Source: an uncultured Micrococcaceae bacterium (lineage in GTDB: Bacteria > Actinomycetota > Actinomycetes > Actinomycetales > Micrococcaceae). From it: a stretch of DNA of 64,000 nucleotides. The DNA is taken from NCBI GenBank assembly GCA_947502645.1, contig CANNAD010000002.1:310001-374000 (forward strand), in the 5' to 3' direction. The notes under the pieces are model-generated. The model did no database searches and was not told where the DNA came from. It saw only the letters and a list, made by a program, of their open reading frames with translations. Within the stretch, counting starts at the first letter, position 1. Each line of letters begins with the position of its first letter. This document shows positions 62,508 through 64,000 of the stretch, one piece after another. The translations under genes were made by a program, and so were the position numbers.

Positions 62508-64000
62508 CTAACCACGGTTGGTAACGGCCTGCGCGATCGCTGCCAGAGCATCGGGCACCTTGTCCGCCTGTGAACCGCCGCCCTGTGCGACGTCGTCCTT
62601 CCCGCCGCCTCCGCCGCCGAGAATACCCGCCGCGACTCGGACCAGCGCGCCAGCCTTCACAGCACTTGCCCGTGCCTCCTCGTTGGTTGCTACCAGGATG
62701 AGAGGACGGTCATTGGAGGTACCAGCGACCGCCACAGCGGCCGGACCGGCACCGAGCCTGCTCCTCAGATCCAGGGCGAGCATACGCAGGTCGTCTGCAC
62801 CCGAAACCTCACCAGCGTCGTGAAGAATAAGTTTCACGCCGCCGGCGTCCACAGCCGTTGAAGCGATGGCGGCAGCAGCGTGGGAGAGCTGCTCACGACG
62901 CATCTTCTCAAGCTGCTTTTCCGCCGTCTTCAACTTGTTGAGGGTGGCCGCCAGCCGATCCGGCAGCTGATTGGAAGGAACCTTGAGCATGTCCGAAAGT
63001 TCAGTGACCAAGGCCCGCTCCGCGGCCAGATGGCGGAAAGCATCCATGCCAACAAAAGCCTCCACCCTGCGGTTGCCGGAGCCAACAGACTGCTCGCCAA
63101 GAAGGGTCAGGCTCCCGATATTGGATGTGGACTCCACATGGGTACCACCGCACAGTTCACGGGACCATGAGCCATCGATCTCAACGACCCGCACCTTCTC
63201 GCCGTAGGCCTCGCCAAAGAGCGCCATTGCACCGAGGTCCTTCGCCTCCTGCAGCCCCATAATCCGGGTTTCAACTCTGAAGTTGCTACGGATAGCGAGG
63301 TTCGCCACTTCTTCAACTTCAGACTTGGCCTGAGCACTGATGGCTTCACCCCAGGAGAAGTCGAATCTCAGGTACCCGGCCTTGTTGTAGGAACCCCGCT
63401 GAAGGGCCTCCGGGCCCAGAATCTGGTGGAGTGCCGCATGAACGATATGCGTACCGGAGTGGGCTTGCTCTCCCGAGTGCCGACGCTGGGCATCAACAGC
63501 AGCCTCAACCTGAGCTCCTGTTGCGATCTCGCCCTCCCGGACAATCGCCTTGTGCACATTGAGTCCGCGGATAGGCCGCTGCACGTCGAGAACTTCGACC
63601 ACGAAGCCGTCGCCCGTGATGAAACCCGTATCTGCGGCCTGTCCGCCAGCTTCGGCGTAGAACGGAGTCTCGTTCAGGACCAGCTCGATCTCGGTTCCCT
63701 CACCGGCAGATGAAAGAGCAGCGCCGCTACTCACCAGACCCCGCACTGTAGAACCGGTTGTCAGTTCGTTGTATCCGGTGAAAACTGTCTCTCCCTGAGC
63801 CAGGAGATCCTCGAAGACCCGCAGGTCCTCGTGTCCGCCCTTCTTGCCCTTCGCATCCGCACGAGCACGCAGGCGCTGTTCCTGCATGAGCGAACGGAAA
63901 CCCTTTTCGTCGACAGCCACACCTGCTTCCTCCGCCATTTCAAGGGTGAGGTCGATCGGAAAACCGTAGGTGTCATGCAGGGCAAAAGCGTCGGCGCCAG
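62508..64000 (-). CDS. alaS: Alanine--tRNA ligase, C-terminal part (gene continues beyond the window)
   Basis: About 497 residues are present; the N-terminal aminoacylation core lies outside the right edge, and the frame is open to base 64000. The first visible residues, DAFALHDTYGFPIDLTLE, are the family motif. The editing domain keeps HSGTHIVHAALH and CGGTHV, and the DHHA1-type C-terminal domain ends with a Gly-rich GGGGGGKDDVAQGGG run. It heads the alaS-ruvX-mltG-aro run. Confidence 0.97.
   Translation of the reverse strand, partial: GADAFALHDTYGFPIDLTLEMAEEAGVAVDEKGFRSLMQEQRLRARADAKGKKGGHEDLRVFEDLLAQGETVFTGYNELTTGSTVRGLVSSGAALSSAGEGTEIELVLNETPFYAEAGGQAADTGFITGDGFVVEVLDVQRPIRGLNVHKAIVREGEIATGAQVEAAVDAQRRHSGEQAHSGTHIVHAALHQILGPEALQRGSYNKAGYLRFDFSWGEAISAQAKSEVEEVANLAIRSNFRVETRIMGLQEAKDLGAMALFGEAYGEKVRVVEIDGSWSRELCGGTHVESTSNIGSLTLLGEQSVGSGNRRVEAFVGMDAFRHLAAERALVTELSDMLKVPSNQLPDRLAATLNKLKTAEKQLEKMRREQLSHAAAAIASTAVDAGGVKLILHDAGEVSGADDLRMLALDLRSRLGAGPAAVAVAGTSNDRPLILVATNEEARASAVKAGALVRVAAGILGGGGGGKDDVAQGGGSQADKVPDALAAIAQAVTNRG

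Overview
The window looks like a chromosomal housekeeping segment of a high-GC Gram-positive bacterium, most likely Micrococcaceae (Arthrobacter-like). This rests on the presence of an actinobacterial integration host factor (mihF), DUF3043, DUF3097, a PriA that has lost its helicase motifs, the gene order pyrR-pyrB-pyrC-membrane protein-carA-carB-pyrF-mihF-gmk-rpoZ-coaBC-metK-priA, frequent GTG starts and several probably leaderless genes. No tRNA, rRNA, CRISPR array, insertion sequence or phage gene was seen.

Layout. 1-5.8 kb: M20 peptidase, DUF3043 protein, pyrD, an alpha/beta hydrolase, then recO-uppS. 5.8-13.3 kb, all on the minus strand: phoH-ybeY-CNNM transporter-era, an LCP cell-wall ligase and leuA. 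13.5-20.2 kb: a GerMN lipoprotein, hrcA-dnaJ-rsmE with a CIRCE operator, DUF3097, DUF4870, and lepA-hemW (to 22.1 kb). 22.5-30.7 kb: rpsT, holA, the DNA-uptake pair comEA-comEC, degV and leuS. 31-40 kb is the most accessory part: putA, glpF-glpK, and a compact aldo/keto reductase, hydrolase and glycosyltransferase operon. 40-54.5 kb is the long pyrimidine and nucleotide run listed above. 54.6-64 kb: a PrsW protease, then alaS-ruvX-mltG-aroE-aroC-aroK-aroB and efp-nusB on the minus strand.

How the genes work together. De novo UMP synthesis is complete apart from pyrE: carAB, pyrB, pyrC, pyrD and pyrF, with pyrR first. Four successive junctions from pyrR to carA overlap as GTGA, so the chain is translationally coupled. 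The shikimate block supplies dehydroquinate synthase, shikimate dehydrogenase, shikimate kinase and chorismate synthase. Ribosome and RNA functions cluster near phoH-ybeY-era, hrcA-dnaJ-rsmE, lepA and rpsT.

The most interesting content is non-coding or very small. Two leucine genes carry short leucine-rich leader peptides. leuA has an apparently leaderless 19-residue peptide whose codons form one arm of an 11-bp stem. leuS has an eight-residue peptide ending in Leu-Leu-Leu-Gly, followed by a hairpin and a U-tailed terminator. A PyrR-type RNA loop abuts the pyrR Shine-Dalgarno sequence. The GerMN lipoprotein has a signal peptide that begins upstream of any usual start codon, and pyrD is overlapped by a small out-of-frame ORF that owns the only good Shine-Dalgarno sequence. 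I see no large undescribed system; the rest of the window is orthodox core genome.
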